64,000 bases of DNA from UBA6136 sp044237765 (lineage in GTDB: Bacteria > Pseudomonadota > Gammaproteobacteria > Methylococcales > Methylococcaceae). This document shows, piece after piece, positions 17,009 to 25,114 of this stretch. Within the stretch, counting starts at the first letter, position 1, and every line of letters begins with the position of its first letter. Below the pieces are notes generated by a model. It was given only the letters and a program-made list of their open reading frames with translations, was not told the DNA's origin and searched no databases. Location of the stretch: NCBI GenBank assembly GCA_044237765.1, contig JBIIEQ010000008.1, positions 1 through 64,000 of the forward strand, read 5' to 3'. The position numbers and the translations under genes are program-made.

Positions 17009-18355
17009 ATGCATTCTCAGCAGAGCGTCATAGCCGCCATCGCCACACCGCCAGGTCGCGGCGGTGTGGGAGTCATCCGGGTGTCTGGCGATGCCGTTCC
17101 ATCCATCGCCGCTGCCCTTGTAGACAAAGATTTACGGCCACGCAAAGCCCATTTGGTCACTTTTCAAGGTGCCGGTGGCGACCCGATAGATCAGGGCCTG
17201 GCGATCTACTTTCCAGCCCCTCACTCCTTTACCGGGGAAGATGTGCTCGAACTTCACGCACACGGAAGCCCGGTTGTGCTGGATATGCTCCTCCGTCGAG
17301 TGTTGGAGCTGGGTGCAAGGACCGCCCGGCCGGGCGAATTCAGCGAGCGGGCCTTTCTGAACGAAAAGATCGATCTAGCCCAGGCCGAGGCCATCGCGGA
17401 CCTGATCGAGTGCACTACTGAAAGCGCGGCCCGCTCGGCTCGGCGTTCACTTCAAGGCGAGTTCTCAAGTCAGATCAATGAATTGGTCGAGTCGCTCATC
17501 CAGTTGCGCCTCTACATTGAGGCATCGATAGACTTCGTCGACGAGGATATCGAGCTTCTGACCGCCGGCCATATCGATACACGGTTGGCAGATTTGCTCC
17601 AACGGCTTGACGTCATCCGTGCCTCCGCACGCCAGGGACAATTGCTGCGAGACGGCATGACGCTGGTCATCACCGGTCGACCCAATGCCGGTAAATCCAG
17701 CTTGCTCAACAGGCTGACCGGCCGTGATAGCGCCATCGTCACCCCCATCGCCGGCACAACCCGAGACACGCTCAAGGAGTTCATTCAGATTGATGGACTG
17801 CCGTTGCATGTCATTGATACAGCCGGACTCCGGGAACACAGCGAGGATGTCGTGGAGCAGGAGGGTATGCGCCGGGCCAGAGCCGAGATTGCCCAGGCCG
17901 ACCATGTTTTGCTGTTGATTGATGACACTGATCCTGGTGACAACAACTCCTTGCTGGCGGACATTCCCTCCCACCTGCCGGTGACACATATTCACAACAA
18001 GATCGATCTCAGCGGACACTCTGTGGGCCAGCACATGACGGAAAAAGGTGCCGTCATTTATTTGTCCCTGAAAACTGGCGAGGGGACGGAGCTGCTCGTT
18101 CAGCACCTCAAGGCTTGTGTTGGCTATGCCGAAGAGGCAGAGGGAGTCTTCATGGCGAGGAGACGTCACCTGGAAGCGATTGACCAGGCCATGTCGGCTG
18201 TACAAAAGGCGTTAGAAAATTTAAATGACGGAGTGCTGGAGTTGCTGGCGGAGGAACTCCGTCTCGCTCAAAACGCCCTCTCCGAAATTACTGGCGAGTT
18301 CACCTCTGACGACTTATTGGGCCGGATATTTGCGGATTTCTGCATCGGCAAGTGA
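17009..18355 (+). CDS. mnmE: tRNA uridine-5-carboxymethylaminomethyl modification GTPase MnmE
   Basis: With MnmG, modifies wobble uridine 34 of several tRNAs. 448 residues. N-terminal folate-binding domain with ATPPGRGGVGVIRVSG, FHSFTGEDV-like PHSFTGEDVLELHAHG, and the helical domain AEAIADLIECTTESAARSA. G domain: GRPNAGKSSLLN (G1), GTTRDT (G2), DTAGLRE (G3) and NKID (G4). The C-terminal CIGK supplies the catalytic Cys. It closes the rpmH-mnmE block; mnmG is not in the window. Confidence 0.99.
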   Translation: MHSQQSVIAAIATPPGRGGVGVIRVSGDAVPSIAAALVDKDLRPRKAHLVTFQGAGGDPIDQGLAIYFPAPHSFTGEDVLELHAHGSPVVLDMLLRRVLELGARTARPGEFSERAFLNEKIDLAQAEAIADLIECTTESAARSARRSLQGEFSSQINELVESLIQLRLYIEASIDFVDEDIELLTAGHIDTRLADLLQRLDVIRASARQGQLLRDGMTLVITGRPNAGKSSLLNRLTGRDSAIVTPIAGTTRDTLKEFIQIDGLPLHVIDTAGLREHSEDVVEQEGMRRARAEIAQADHVLLLIDDTDPGDNNSLLADIPSHLPVTHIHNKIDLSGHSVGQHMTEKGAVIYLSLKTGEGTELLVQHLKACVGYAEEAEGVFMARRRHLEAIDQAMSAVQKALENLNDGVLELLAEELRLAQNALSEITGEFTSDDLLGRIFADFCIGK

Positions 18356-18498
18356 CAGCATGCTGCCTCTTCTCCGTGAAGTGTACCTTTGTGTATCTGC
18401 TCTTGTAACACTCTGTCAACTCAAGCTTTTCTTCACCTTCGGCTTTTTCCCGTCCAGATATTGTGTGCTTAACGGGATTGGCCCAGACATCAGAAGTA

Positions 18499-18532
18499 CG
18501 TAAAAGTACGTATATTTGTACGTACTTTTACG
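18499..18532. repeat. 14-bp perfect inverted repeat with nested TACGTA units
   Basis: CGTAAAAGTACGTA (18499-18512), a 6-base loop TATTTG, then TACGTACTTTTACG (18519-18532), an exact reverse complement. Each arm contains the self-complementary TACGTA core, and AGTACGT is repeated in direct orientation just upstream (18495-18501 and 18505-18511). It has no T tract, so it is more like a protein-binding site or structured RNA than a terminator. Confidence 0.75.
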
Positions 18533-18560
18533 AATTTACACATAAGGGATGGGGGAACTA

Positions 18561-18577
18561 CCATGGCGGCGCCATGG
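18561..18577. repeat. Short inverted repeat CCATGGC-N3-GCCATGG
   Basis: Seven-base arms with a GGC loop, lying 25 bases before the stem of the terminator at 18602. In an RNA reading rightward it would form a compact hairpin directly upstream of that terminator. Confidence 0.6.
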
Positions 18578-18601
18578 AGGGTTTGTCTGTATCTAGCATA
18601 T

Positions 18602-18631
18602 GAAACCCGGTTTTGGACTGGGTTTCTTTTT
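18602..18631 (+). terminator. Intrinsic terminator
   Basis: GAAACCC (18602-18608), an 11-base loop, GGGTTTC (18620-18626), then TTTTT (18627-18631). Reads rightward. It may end mnmE transcripts or a short RNA starting near the palindrome at 18499. Confidence 0.75.
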
Positions 18632-18632
18632 C

Positions 18633-18769
18633 AGGGATCCAGTCGTGGAGAGCCCACTTCTGATTTCGATGGCTCTGGCTGATATGCGGCAGGACATAAT
18701 TACAAGGGGGGCACCGCACCAACCATTAAAACAGCCATCACCAGTTACCCGGCTTCGGCCGGGTTTTTT
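18633..18769 (+). ncRNA. Candidate small RNA ending in a UUCG terminator
   Basis: The stretch between two intrinsic terminators holds a possible AGAGCC/GGCTCT stem and ends with a strong terminator of its own. No riboswitch class or known RNA family is recognised, and no clear promoter is visible. The only support is that a second strong terminator is present with no coding sequence before it, so confidence is low. Confidence 0.25.
18747..18769 (+). terminator. Strong intrinsic terminator with UUCG tetraloop
   Basis: CCCGGC (18748-18753), loop TTCG, GCCGGG (18758-18763), followed by TTTTTT. The cUUCGg loop is an unusually stable RNA tetraloop. Reads rightward; located about 110 bases before the lipoprotein gene at 18881. 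Confidence 0.85.
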
Positions 18770-18880
18770 CGTTGGGGGGGCAAGGCGGAACGCAAACATT
18801 CAGGGCAGGTGGATTGCGCTTTTGCCAGTCGAGGCAGGGTATGGTTCACTAGTGGGCCGAAGCTGATCACATAGCCAATC

Positions 18881-19123
18881 ATGAACAGATATATCCTCCC
18901 AAGTTCTCTCCTCCTTGTTGCGGCCACGCTGCTGAGTTGCAGCCACCGATCCGACACGGTCATAGGCGGTCCAGATGCCCAGGAAGCAGCGATACGGATG
19001 GAAGAATCAGAGCAGGAATACAATGACTGTCGCGCGACTCGTCACGCGGGCAGTGCAACCTGCGACAGCCTTGAAGCGCTTTACAAGAAAGATAAAGCGG
19101 AATTCGAGGCCCAGGTTCAATAG
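18881..19123 (+). CDS. Small putative lipoprotein
   Basis: 80 residues. MNRYILPSSLLLVAATLLSC is a lipoprotein signal with lipobox LLSC (acylated Cys20). The mature part is acidic and helical (AAIRMEESEQEYNDC, KKDKAEFEAQVQ) and has two further Cys (residues about 50 and 61) that could form one disulphide. I do not recognise the family. It stands alone between the terminator at 18769 and nadC, 77 bases downstream. Confidence 0.65.
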   Translation: MNRYILPSSLLLVAATLLSCSHRSDTVIGGPDAQEAAIRMEESEQEYNDCRATRHAGSATCDSLEALYKKDKAEFEAQVQ

Positions 19124-19200
19124 CCCGTCCATTCTGATTCGTGGTTGAGCCCTACCCTCCAGCTTGAAAGCCTTGGTTTCACATCCAGTCCTGGATCGCA

Positions 19201-20046
19201 ATGACTCCCGATCATATGGAAACACCTGATCCCGCTGAGATTGATCGGTTTCTGCTGGAAGATATCGGATCAGGCGACCTGACGGCGGCCATTCTGCCGG
19301 AAACCGCATGCGCTTCTGCAAGTGTCATGACACGTGAGAGCATGGTGGTTTGCGGTCAGGCCTGGTTCAAGGCCGTTTTCGGTCGGCTGGATCCCTCTGT
19401 CCAGATTGTCTGGGAATGTGAGGAAGGGGCCGAGGTTCAGGCTGGTGGGTTGCTTTGCCGGCTCGAGGGGTCCGCCCGATCACTCATGGCGGGTGAGAGA
19501 ACGGCGCTCAATCTGCTCCAGACGCTGTCGGCCACGGCGACACTGGCACGGAAATATGCAAAGGCCGTCGAAGGCACTCGGGTGAAAGTCCTGGATACCC
19601 GCAAAACGATCCCGGGCCTGCGTCTGGCTCAGAAATATGCCGTTCGCTGCGGTGGCTGTCATAACCATCGAATAGGGCTTTACGATGGCATTCTGATCAA
19701 GGAAAACCACATTATGGCGGCGGGTTCCATCACCCGCGCCATTCGCAGCGCGAAAGGGCTCCAGGCCGGTGTCATGATCGAAGTAGAAGTTGAAACGCTG
19801 GATGAGCTGAATGAGGCTCTTGCAGCTGGAGCAAAACGAATCCTGCTGGACGAGTTCACGTTGCCCATGATGCGTGAGGCCGTCGTCATGGCGGCAAATC
19901 GGGCAGAGTTGGAAGTCTCCGGCAGCGTGACGCTGGAGGCTATTCGGGAAATCGCTGAAACCGGCGTCAATTACATTTCGGTGGGCGCCCTGACCAAAAA
20001 TGTCCGGGCCATCGATCTCTCCATGCGGGTGACGCTCGGCGTGTGA
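19201..20046 (+). CDS. nadC: Nicotinate-nucleotide pyrophosphorylase (carboxylating)
   Basis: Quinolinate phosphoribosyltransferase, third step of de novo NAD synthesis. 281 residues, usual length. Marks: LLEDIGSGDLTAA, GERTALNLLQTLSATAT, LDTRKTIPGLRLAQKYAVRCGGCHNHR (substrate-binding Arg, His and Lys residues), KENHI, VEVETLDEL, LLDEFTLPMMREAV and SGSVTLEAIREIAETGVNYISVGALTK. ATG at 19201; a second in-frame ATG 15 bases later is also possible. Convergent with rpiA. Confidence 0.97.
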   Translation: MTPDHMETPDPAEIDRFLLEDIGSGDLTAAILPETACASASVMTRESMVVCGQAWFKAVFGRLDPSVQIVWECEEGAEVQAGGLLCRLEGSARSLMAGERTALNLLQTLSATATLARKYAKAVEGTRVKVLDTRKTIPGLRLAQKYAVRCGGCHNHRIGLYDGILIKENHIMAAGSITRAIRSAKGLQAGVMIEVEVETLDELNEALAAGAKRILLDEFTLPMMREAVVMAANRAELEVSGSVTLEAIREIAETGVNYISVGALTKNVRAIDLSMRVTLGV

Positions 20047-20082
20047 CAAAACAGCCGAGCTGTCGACCTATCCCTTCTTGAC

Positions 20083-20739
20083 TCAGTCGATGCGACGAAC
20101 ACCATCGGCCCCGCCCACCAGGACAACGTCGGCGGGGCGCATGGCAAAGATACCTACCGTGATGACGCCGGGGATGTTGTTGATGACCTGTTCCATTTCC
20201 AGCGGGTTCAGGATGGACAGGTTCCAAACGTCGAGAATTTGACCGCCGTTATCCGTCACACAATTCTCGCGCCACACCGGCTGACCGCCCAACTTGACGA
20301 GTTCACGGGCGACAAAGCTGCGTGCCATGGGAATAACCTCGACCGGCAGCGGGAACTTGCCCAGAACATCCACACACTTGCTGTCATCCGCAATGCAGAT
20401 GAACTTGCGGCTGGCGCCGGCAATGATTTTTTCTCGAGTCAAGGCGGCGCCGCCACCCTTGATCAATTGCTTGTTCGGGTTGATTTCATCGGCGCCATCA
20501 ACATAAACGTCGAGTGTGCCGACATCGTTCAGTTCCAGCACGGGAATGCCCAGCTTCTTGAGCTGGTCGGTGCTGGCATTGGAGCTGGATACGGTGCCCT
20601 CGATGTCATTCTTGATATCGGCCAGACAGTCGATAAACAAACGGGTGGTCGATCCGGTGCCAATGCCAAGAATCGAGTAACCTTTTACGTACTCCAGCGC
20701 CGCTTCGGCAACTTTCTGCTTCAGTTCATCTTGCGTCAT
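20083..20739 (-). CDS. rpiA: Ribose-5-phosphate isomerase A
   Basis: Interconverts ribose-5-phosphate and ribulose-5-phosphate in the pentose phosphate pathway. 218 residues. Marks: GIGTGSTTRLFIDCL, SSNASTDQLKKLGIPV, VYVDGADEINPN, IKGGGAALTREKII (active-site Lys/Glu region), DDSKCVDVLGKFPLPVEVIPMA and TDNGGQILDVWNLSI. Divergent from ilvA with a 117-base gap that must hold both promoters. Confidence 0.98.
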   Translation of the reverse strand: MTQDELKQKVAEAALEYVKGYSILGIGTGSTTRLFIDCLADIKNDIEGTVSSSNASTDQLKKLGIPVLELNDVGTLDVYVDGADEINPNKQLIKGGGAALTREKIIAGASRKFICIADDSKCVDVLGKFPLPVEVIPMARSFVARELVKLGGQPVWRENCVTDNGGQILDVWNLSILNPLEMEQVINNIPGVITVGIFAMRPADVVLVGGADGVRRID

Positions 20740-20856
20740 TTTCGTTTTCCTTCTCTGCAGTCATGGAACAAATTGATCGATAATAACGTGAGCTTGTCTC
20801 TGCCGCCATGTCCTTATTGAACCGGCTGCCGTCGATTCCGAACCACGAATAAATCC

Positions 20857-22374
20857 ATGCTCCTGACCAAATATGTTGAGCGCGTTCTGCGCGCCCGCGT
20901 CTATGACGTGGCAATCGAAAGCCCGCTGGATTATGCGGCAGGGCTCAGTCGCCGGCTAGGCAACGCGATTTACATCAAGCGCGAGGATTTGCAGCCGGTA
21001 TTCTCGTTCAAGCTGCGGGGCGCCTATAACAAAATCGCCGGTCTCGGTGAAACCGCTCGACAAGCAGGTGTGATTGCTGCATCGGCGGGTAACCATGCGC
21101 AGGGCGTCGCCCTGGCCGCCAAAAAGCTGGGGATTCGGGCGCTGATCGTCATGCCGCGAACCACGCCCGCTATCAAGGTCAATGCCGTGAAGGCGCTGGG
21201 GGCCGAGACCATTCTGCATGGTGACGCCTACGACGAGGCGTACGAATATGCCATTGCTCTGTCAGCCGAACAGCAGATGACGTTTGTCCATCCGTATGAT
21301 GATCCAGAGGTCATTGCCGGACAGGGTACCATCGGCATGGAGATACTCAGGCAGCGCCACGACCCCATTCATGCCATCTTCATCCCGGTGGGGGGCGGTG
21401 GACTGATTGCCGGCATCGCTGCCTATGTCAAATTTGTTCGGCCCGACATCAGGATCATCGGGGTCGAACCCGATGATGCCGACTGCCTTAATCGGGCCAT
21501 GAAAGCGAGTCGCCGGGTGATCCTTCGTCAGGTCGGCCTGTTCGCCGACGGCGTGGCTGTCAAGCAGATTGGCAAGGAGACCTTCCACATTGCCCACCAG
21601 TTTGTGGATGAAGTGGTGACCGTCAGTACGGATGAAATTTGCGCCGCCATCAAGGATATTTTCGATGACACCCGCTCGGTTGCCGAGCCAGCCGGCGCTC
21701 TCGGGGTTGCGGGGGCGAGAAAATACGTCGAACAAACCGGCATGACCAACCAGTGTCTGATTGCCATTGAAAGCGGCGCCAACATCAATTTTGATCGGCT
21801 GCGCCACGTGGCGGAGCGTGCCCAGGTCGGCGAGATGCGGGAGCGGCTGATGGCCGTCACCATCCCCGAGCGCCCCGGCAGCTTTCTAGACTTCTGCCGA
21901 GCCATTGGTCGGCGTGGCATTACCGAATTCAACTATCGTTATTTCGATGAGGGTGACGCGCAGATCTTTGTTGGCATCCAGACCGATGTCAAGGACGCCG
22001 GAGCGCTGATCGATGACCTGGGTGACCAAGGCTACGGGGTCACCGACATGTCCGGCAACGAGCTGGCGCTGGAGCACATTCGCTATATGGTCGGGGGTCA
22101 CGCGCCCAGACTGCTGGACGAAGTTGTTTATCGGTTTGAGTTTCCCGAGCGACCCGGCGCCCTGCTTGATTTTCTCTCCCGGCTGAGCGGTCGCTGGAAC
22201 ATTAGCCTGTTTCATTACCGCAATCATGGTGCGGCCTACGGTCGGGTACTGATGGGGATTCAGGTTCCCAAGGCTGAGCGGAAAAGCTTTCGTGCGTTTC
22301 TAGACGAAATCGGGTTCGCCTATTACGACGAAACCCAGAACCCAGCCTATCGCCTGTTTGCCGGGGGTCGGTAA
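20857..22374 (+). CDS. ilvA: Threonine ammonia-lyase, biosynthetic
   Basis: Deaminates threonine to 2-oxobutanoate, the committing step to isoleucine. 505 residues, the long biosynthetic form. PLP domain (1-325): the Schiff-base Lys52 in FSFKLRGAYNKI, SAGNHAQGVA, the phosphate loop PVGGGGLIAG, and EPAGALGVAG. C-terminal part (about 330-505) holds two ACT-like regulatory domains (PERPGSFLDFCRAIG and PERPGALLDFLSRL), as in isoleucine-inhibited enzymes. Feedback inhibition is inferred from that architecture. Confidence 0.98.
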   Translation: MLLTKYVERVLRARVYDVAIESPLDYAAGLSRRLGNAIYIKREDLQPVFSFKLRGAYNKIAGLGETARQAGVIAASAGNHAQGVALAAKKLGIRALIVMPRTTPAIKVNAVKALGAETILHGDAYDEAYEYAIALSAEQQMTFVHPYDDPEVIAGQGTIGMEILRQRHDPIHAIFIPVGGGGLIAGIAAYVKFVRPDIRIIGVEPDDADCLNRAMKASRRVILRQVGLFADGVAVKQIGKETFHIAHQFVDEVVTVSTDEICAAIKDIFDDTRSVAEPAGALGVAGARKYVEQTGMTNQCLIAIESGANINFDRLRHVAERAQVGEMRERLMAVTIPERPGSFLDFCRAIGRRGITEFNYRYFDEGDAQIFVGIQTDVKDAGALIDDLGDQGYGVTDMSGNELALEHIRYMVGGHAPRLLDEVVYRFEFPERPGALLDFLSRLSGRWNISLFHYRNHGAAYGRVLMGIQVPKAERKSFRAFLDEIGFAYYDETQNPAYRLFAGGR

Positions 22375-22389
22375 GGTTTACGAGGCTGT

Positions 22390-22707
22390 CTAATTGGCCA
22401 GCTTCAGAGTGGCGACGCCTGCGATGATCAGCAAAACTCCCAGATAGCGGCCCAGACTGGAGGGGTCACCAAAAAACCAGATGCCCACCAGAAATGTTCC
22501 TGCCGCCCCGATGCCGGTCCACACAGCATAGGCCGTGCCGATGGTGATATCCCGCTGTGCCAGCCAGAGCAGGCCGCCACTGCAGGCCATGCAACCGATG
22601 GCAATCGCTATGCCCAATAGCCGGTGACTGGAGGCTTGCGCCAGCTTCAGGCCGACCGGCCAGCCAATTTCGAACAAGCCGGCACCCAGGAGATATAGCC
22701 AGCTCAT
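22390..22707 (-). CDS. SMR family exporter, Gdx/SugE type
   Basis: 105 residues, four membrane helices, small multidrug resistance family. The first helix carries the essential Glu in GLFEIGWPVGLKLA, and the block IGTAYAVWTGIGAAGTFLVGI is typical of the Gdx (SugE) guanidinium exporter branch and less so of EmrE. The start is taken at the ATG overlapping the stop of the EVE gene (ATGA); the frame is open 24 bases further. Guanidinium export with proton antiport is the known role of the branch; no guanidine riboswitch is visible upstream. Confidence 0.88.
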   Translation of the reverse strand: MSWLYLLGAGLFEIGWPVGLKLAQASSHRLLGIAIAIGCMACSGGLLWLAQRDITIGTAYAVWTGIGAAGTFLVGIWFFGDPSSLGRYLGVLLIIAGVATLKLAN

Positions 22708-23162
22708 TCCAACCCCAGAATGAAATGCCATTGTTTTTCGGTCATCGGCATCACCGACAGCCGGTTGCCGCGTCGAACGAGTGCCAGGCTTTCCAGCTCC
22801 GCTTTGTCCTTTAATTCCGCGAGAGTAATGGCTCGGGTTAGCTTGCGAACAAATCCCACATCGACCATGAGCCAGGTCGGTTTCTCCGGCTGACTCTTCG
22901 GGTCATAGTGTTTGTTTTGGGGGTCAAATGCCGTAGGGTCAGGGTAAGCCTCGCGCTTGACCTGGGCAATGCCGACAATTCCCGGTACGTCACAATTGGA
23001 GTGGTAGAAGAAAATGGAATCCCCCACTTTCATGTCATCCCGCATCATGTTGCGCGCCTGGTAGTTTCTTACGCCATCCCAGGGTTCCGTTTGATCAGGG
23101 CGCTGCGCCAGGTCATCAATGCTGAACTCACTGGGTTCGGATTTCATCAGCCAATATCGCAT
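22704..23162 (-). CDS. EVE domain-containing protein
   Basis: 152-residue single EVE domain (PUA-like fold), similar to thymocyte nuclear protein 1. Marks: MRYWLMKSEPSEFS, WDGVRNYQARNMMRDDMKVGD, FFYHSNC, GIVGIAQV, and the end RGNRLSVMPMTEKQW. Homologues bind modified bases in nucleic acids; the cellular task in bacteria is not settled. Translationally coupled to the SMR exporter. Confidence 0.93.
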   Translation of the reverse strand: MRYWLMKSEPSEFSIDDLAQRPDQTEPWDGVRNYQARNMMRDDMKVGDSIFFYHSNCDVPGIVGIAQVKREAYPDPTAFDPQNKHYDPKSQPEKPTWLMVDVGFVRKLTRAITLAELKDKAELESLALVRRGNRLSVMPMTEKQWHFILGLE

Positions 23163-23346
23163 GTCGATTTGCTATTTATTACTTTCTTGGTTTTTGGGGC
23201 CGCAGGTGTATTCTGCCATCCCATTCAGCGCAAATGGACAAGGCGAGCAGACGAGAGGCCGCATTTTGCCGCTGCAAGGGTAATCCGGGTTCATCGGTAC
23301 TATACTGTGGACTTACATATTCCGGTTACATCACGATCGCTAGTCC

Positions 23347-23745
23347 ATGAGCCGACCTCGCTCCATCCTTGTTTGTCTGCTGCTGATTCTGATTCAGCTG
23401 CTCTCGCCGTGGGTGCATGCCCATACTGGATGCGAGACGGGGGGGCTTTTGCATATTCCCGGTTTGGAAAGGTTGCGGGCTCCGGAGGCTGGTCCCACGG
23501 CTCAGGCCGATCTCTACGCCGCCGATACCTTGGTGGGGGTTCAGTCCGGTATTGAGAATTCCAGCTATCGTCTTGGCAAGCTGCTGGATTCCGATGATGG
23601 AGTGTTCCTGAGTTTGCCCCTGCTTGCAGGGTCCTCGCCTCTCGTCTTGAGTATCCGTGAAAATACAGCGGGCAATGGATTGCCCCGGTTGAATCCACGT
23701 TCGGGCTCCCCTCCCCGCGCCCCGCCCACGGGCATCCATCTCTGA
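23347..23745 (+). CDS. Putative periplasmic protein before the RND operon
   Basis: 132 residues. Residues 1-26 are a signal peptide (basic MSRPRSR-like start, long Leu/Ile core, PWVHAHA-type cleavage region). The mature protein has one Cys, Gly/Leu-rich stretches and a Pro/Arg-rich end. I do not recognise the family. It lies 100 bases ahead of the efflux genes in the same direction, where metal-efflux operons often carry a small exported accessory protein; that link is inference only. A second extended reading frame from 22908 overlaps it but lacks coding character. Confidence 0.5.
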   Translation: MSRPRSILVCLLLILIQLLSPWVHAHTGCETGGLLHIPGLERLRAPEAGPTAQADLYAADTLVGVQSGIENSSYRLGKLLDSDDGVFLSLPLLAGSSPLVLSIRENTAGNGLPRLNPRSGSPPRAPPTGIHL

Positions 23746-23860
23746 AGTTTTCGGGGCTTGGCCCCCACCCCCTCCGGGAACCTGTACATTCTGTGCATAT
23801 ACTGGATTCAATGATGGTTGATCAGGGTCATGAGGCCTTCATGACGGCATGGGATTATTG

Positions 23861-25114
23861 ATGAAGAGTCTAACTGGCATCATTTTCGTTATCGGCCTTG
23901 CGGTCACGGTCAGCGCCGATGCCGAGGAATTGATGATAGAGCACCTCGACGAGTTGGTGATCGATGATCGGCTCACGCTCAGGCAGGTGGTGGACAGCAC
24001 ATTCGAGCGCTATCCCCAAAACGCACTCATTTCCGCCTTCCAGGAAGAGTCCAAGGCGCTGGAGCAACGCAGTTCCAGCTGGATAGCCGGATACCCCATG
24101 ATTTATCTGCAATATATCGATGATGCACTGCTGGGGCGTGATGACGGCATCACCAATGTCCAGTCAGGTTACCAAGTGCCCCTGTGGATGTGGGGGCAGA
24201 AGGCGGCCAGTCAGAAAATCACCGAAGAATCCAAGCAAGCGGCCGAACACTACATCGTGGCACTCAAACATGAAGTGGCCGGCCTGGTCCGGGAGGCCCT
24301 CTGGACGCTCCGCCTCATGGAAAACCGCCGGGAGTTGGCCCGCCAGATCTACGAAGTGGCCGAAAAACTCACCGCCGTCGTACGACGGCGCGTCGAGTTG
24401 GGCGATCTCGCCCGGGCCGACGAACTGCTGGCCGAAAGCGACCAGCTCGAGAAGAAAACCGCACTGGTTCAGGCCGAAGCAGAGGTCATGCATGCACGTA
24501 AAGCCTATCAGAACCTGACCCGCATGAACCGAGCCCCCAGACGGCTCGAAGAGATCCTGAGCAAATTAAAGGGCCTGGATGAACGACACCCCTCCCTAGC
24601 GGCCTCCAATGCTTCCGTAGAAAGAGCACAAGCCGAAGTGGAATTCACCCGCCTCTCCAAGCAAGGCAATCAGCCGACCATCCTGGTAGGAACCGACAGC
24701 ACCCAGATTGACCGCCAGGGCAGTTTCGGGACAGGGACCAATATCGTGCTGCAAGTCCCCATTGGCGGTGACGACTGGCATGCGCCACAGGTGGCCCAAG
24801 CCAACCTGACACTCAACGAGAAAATCGTTCAGCGGGAAACCCTGCGGCGGCAACTGGAAAAAGCACTGCACGAGGCACAGCACACCCTGGAAGTGGACCG
24901 GGCCGCGCTGGACATTGCCGAGCGACGCAAGGCCATCGCAGAAACCCAGATCAGCATGAGCCGCATAGCCTTCGAGGCCGGCGAAGTTGCCCTCATCGAC
25001 TACCTCAAGATCCAGGCCGGCGCCCAATCGGCCATCCGCGACGCCGCCGAGCGCGCCATCCTCGTCCAGAAAGATACCTCGGTCTACAACCAAGTGGTCG
25101 GAGTCATGCCATGA
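23861..25114 (+). CDS. Outer membrane efflux protein (TolC/CzcC type) of a heavy-metal RND pump
   Basis: Outer-membrane channel component. About 417 residues from MKSLTGIIFVIGLAVTVSADA, a signal peptide; an ATG 12 bases upstream (23849) is the alternative start. Two TolC-like repeats rich in long helices: about 45-220 (LRQVVDSTFERYPQNALI ... LAREIYEVAEKL-type heptads) and 250-415 (HPSLAASNASVERAQAEVEF ... VALIDYLKIQAGAQSAIRDA). The stop overlaps the next start by 4 bases (ATGA). First of four coupled genes. Confidence 0.88.
   Translation: MKSLTGIIFVIGLAVTVSADAEELMIEHLDELVIDDRLTLRQVVDSTFERYPQNALISAFQEESKALEQRSSSWIAGYPMIYLQYIDDALLGRDDGITNVQSGYQVPLWMWGQKAASQKITEESKQAAEHYIVALKHEVAGLVREALWTLRLMENRRELARQIYEVAEKLTAVVRRRVELGDLARADELLAESDQLEKKTALVQAEAEVMHARKAYQNLTRMNRAPRRLEEILSKLKGLDERHPSLAASNASVERAQAEVEFTRLSKQGNQPTILVGTDSTQIDRQGSFGTGTNIVLQVPIGGDDWHAPQVAQANLTLNEKIVQRETLRRQLEKALHEAQHTLEVDRAALDIAERRKAIAETQISMSRIAFEAGEVALIDYLKIQAGAQSAIRDAAERAILVQKDTSVYNQVVGVMP

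Larger units (their letters stand above)
18356..18880. other. Gene-free region between mnmE and a small lipoprotein gene
   Basis: 525 bases without a credible coding region, rRNA or tRNA. It contains, in order, a 14-bp perfect inverted repeat (18499-18532), a 7-bp inverted repeat around CCATGGC (18561-18577), an intrinsic terminator (18602-18631), a six-base AGAGCC/GGCTCT stem near 18650-18675, and a second strong terminator (18747-18769). The terminators have no gene in front of them other than mnmE, some 250 and 390 bases upstream. Confidence 0.6.

Noticed and set aside
17465..18205. Minus-strand ORF of 246 codons antisense to mnmE
   Set aside because: Shadow of the conserved G domain of MnmE; no independent support.
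18499..18577. Possible CRISPR or mobile-element end
   Set aside because: Only isolated inverted repeats, with no regular repeat-spacer array, no transposase and no target duplication. No CRISPR array or insertion sequence was seen anywhere in the window.
22908..23555. 215-codon plus-strand ORF overlapping the EVE gene and the 23347 gene
   Set aside because: Its first half is antisense to the conserved EVE gene, and it has no coherent protein features; the frame starting at 23347 has a clear signal peptide instead.
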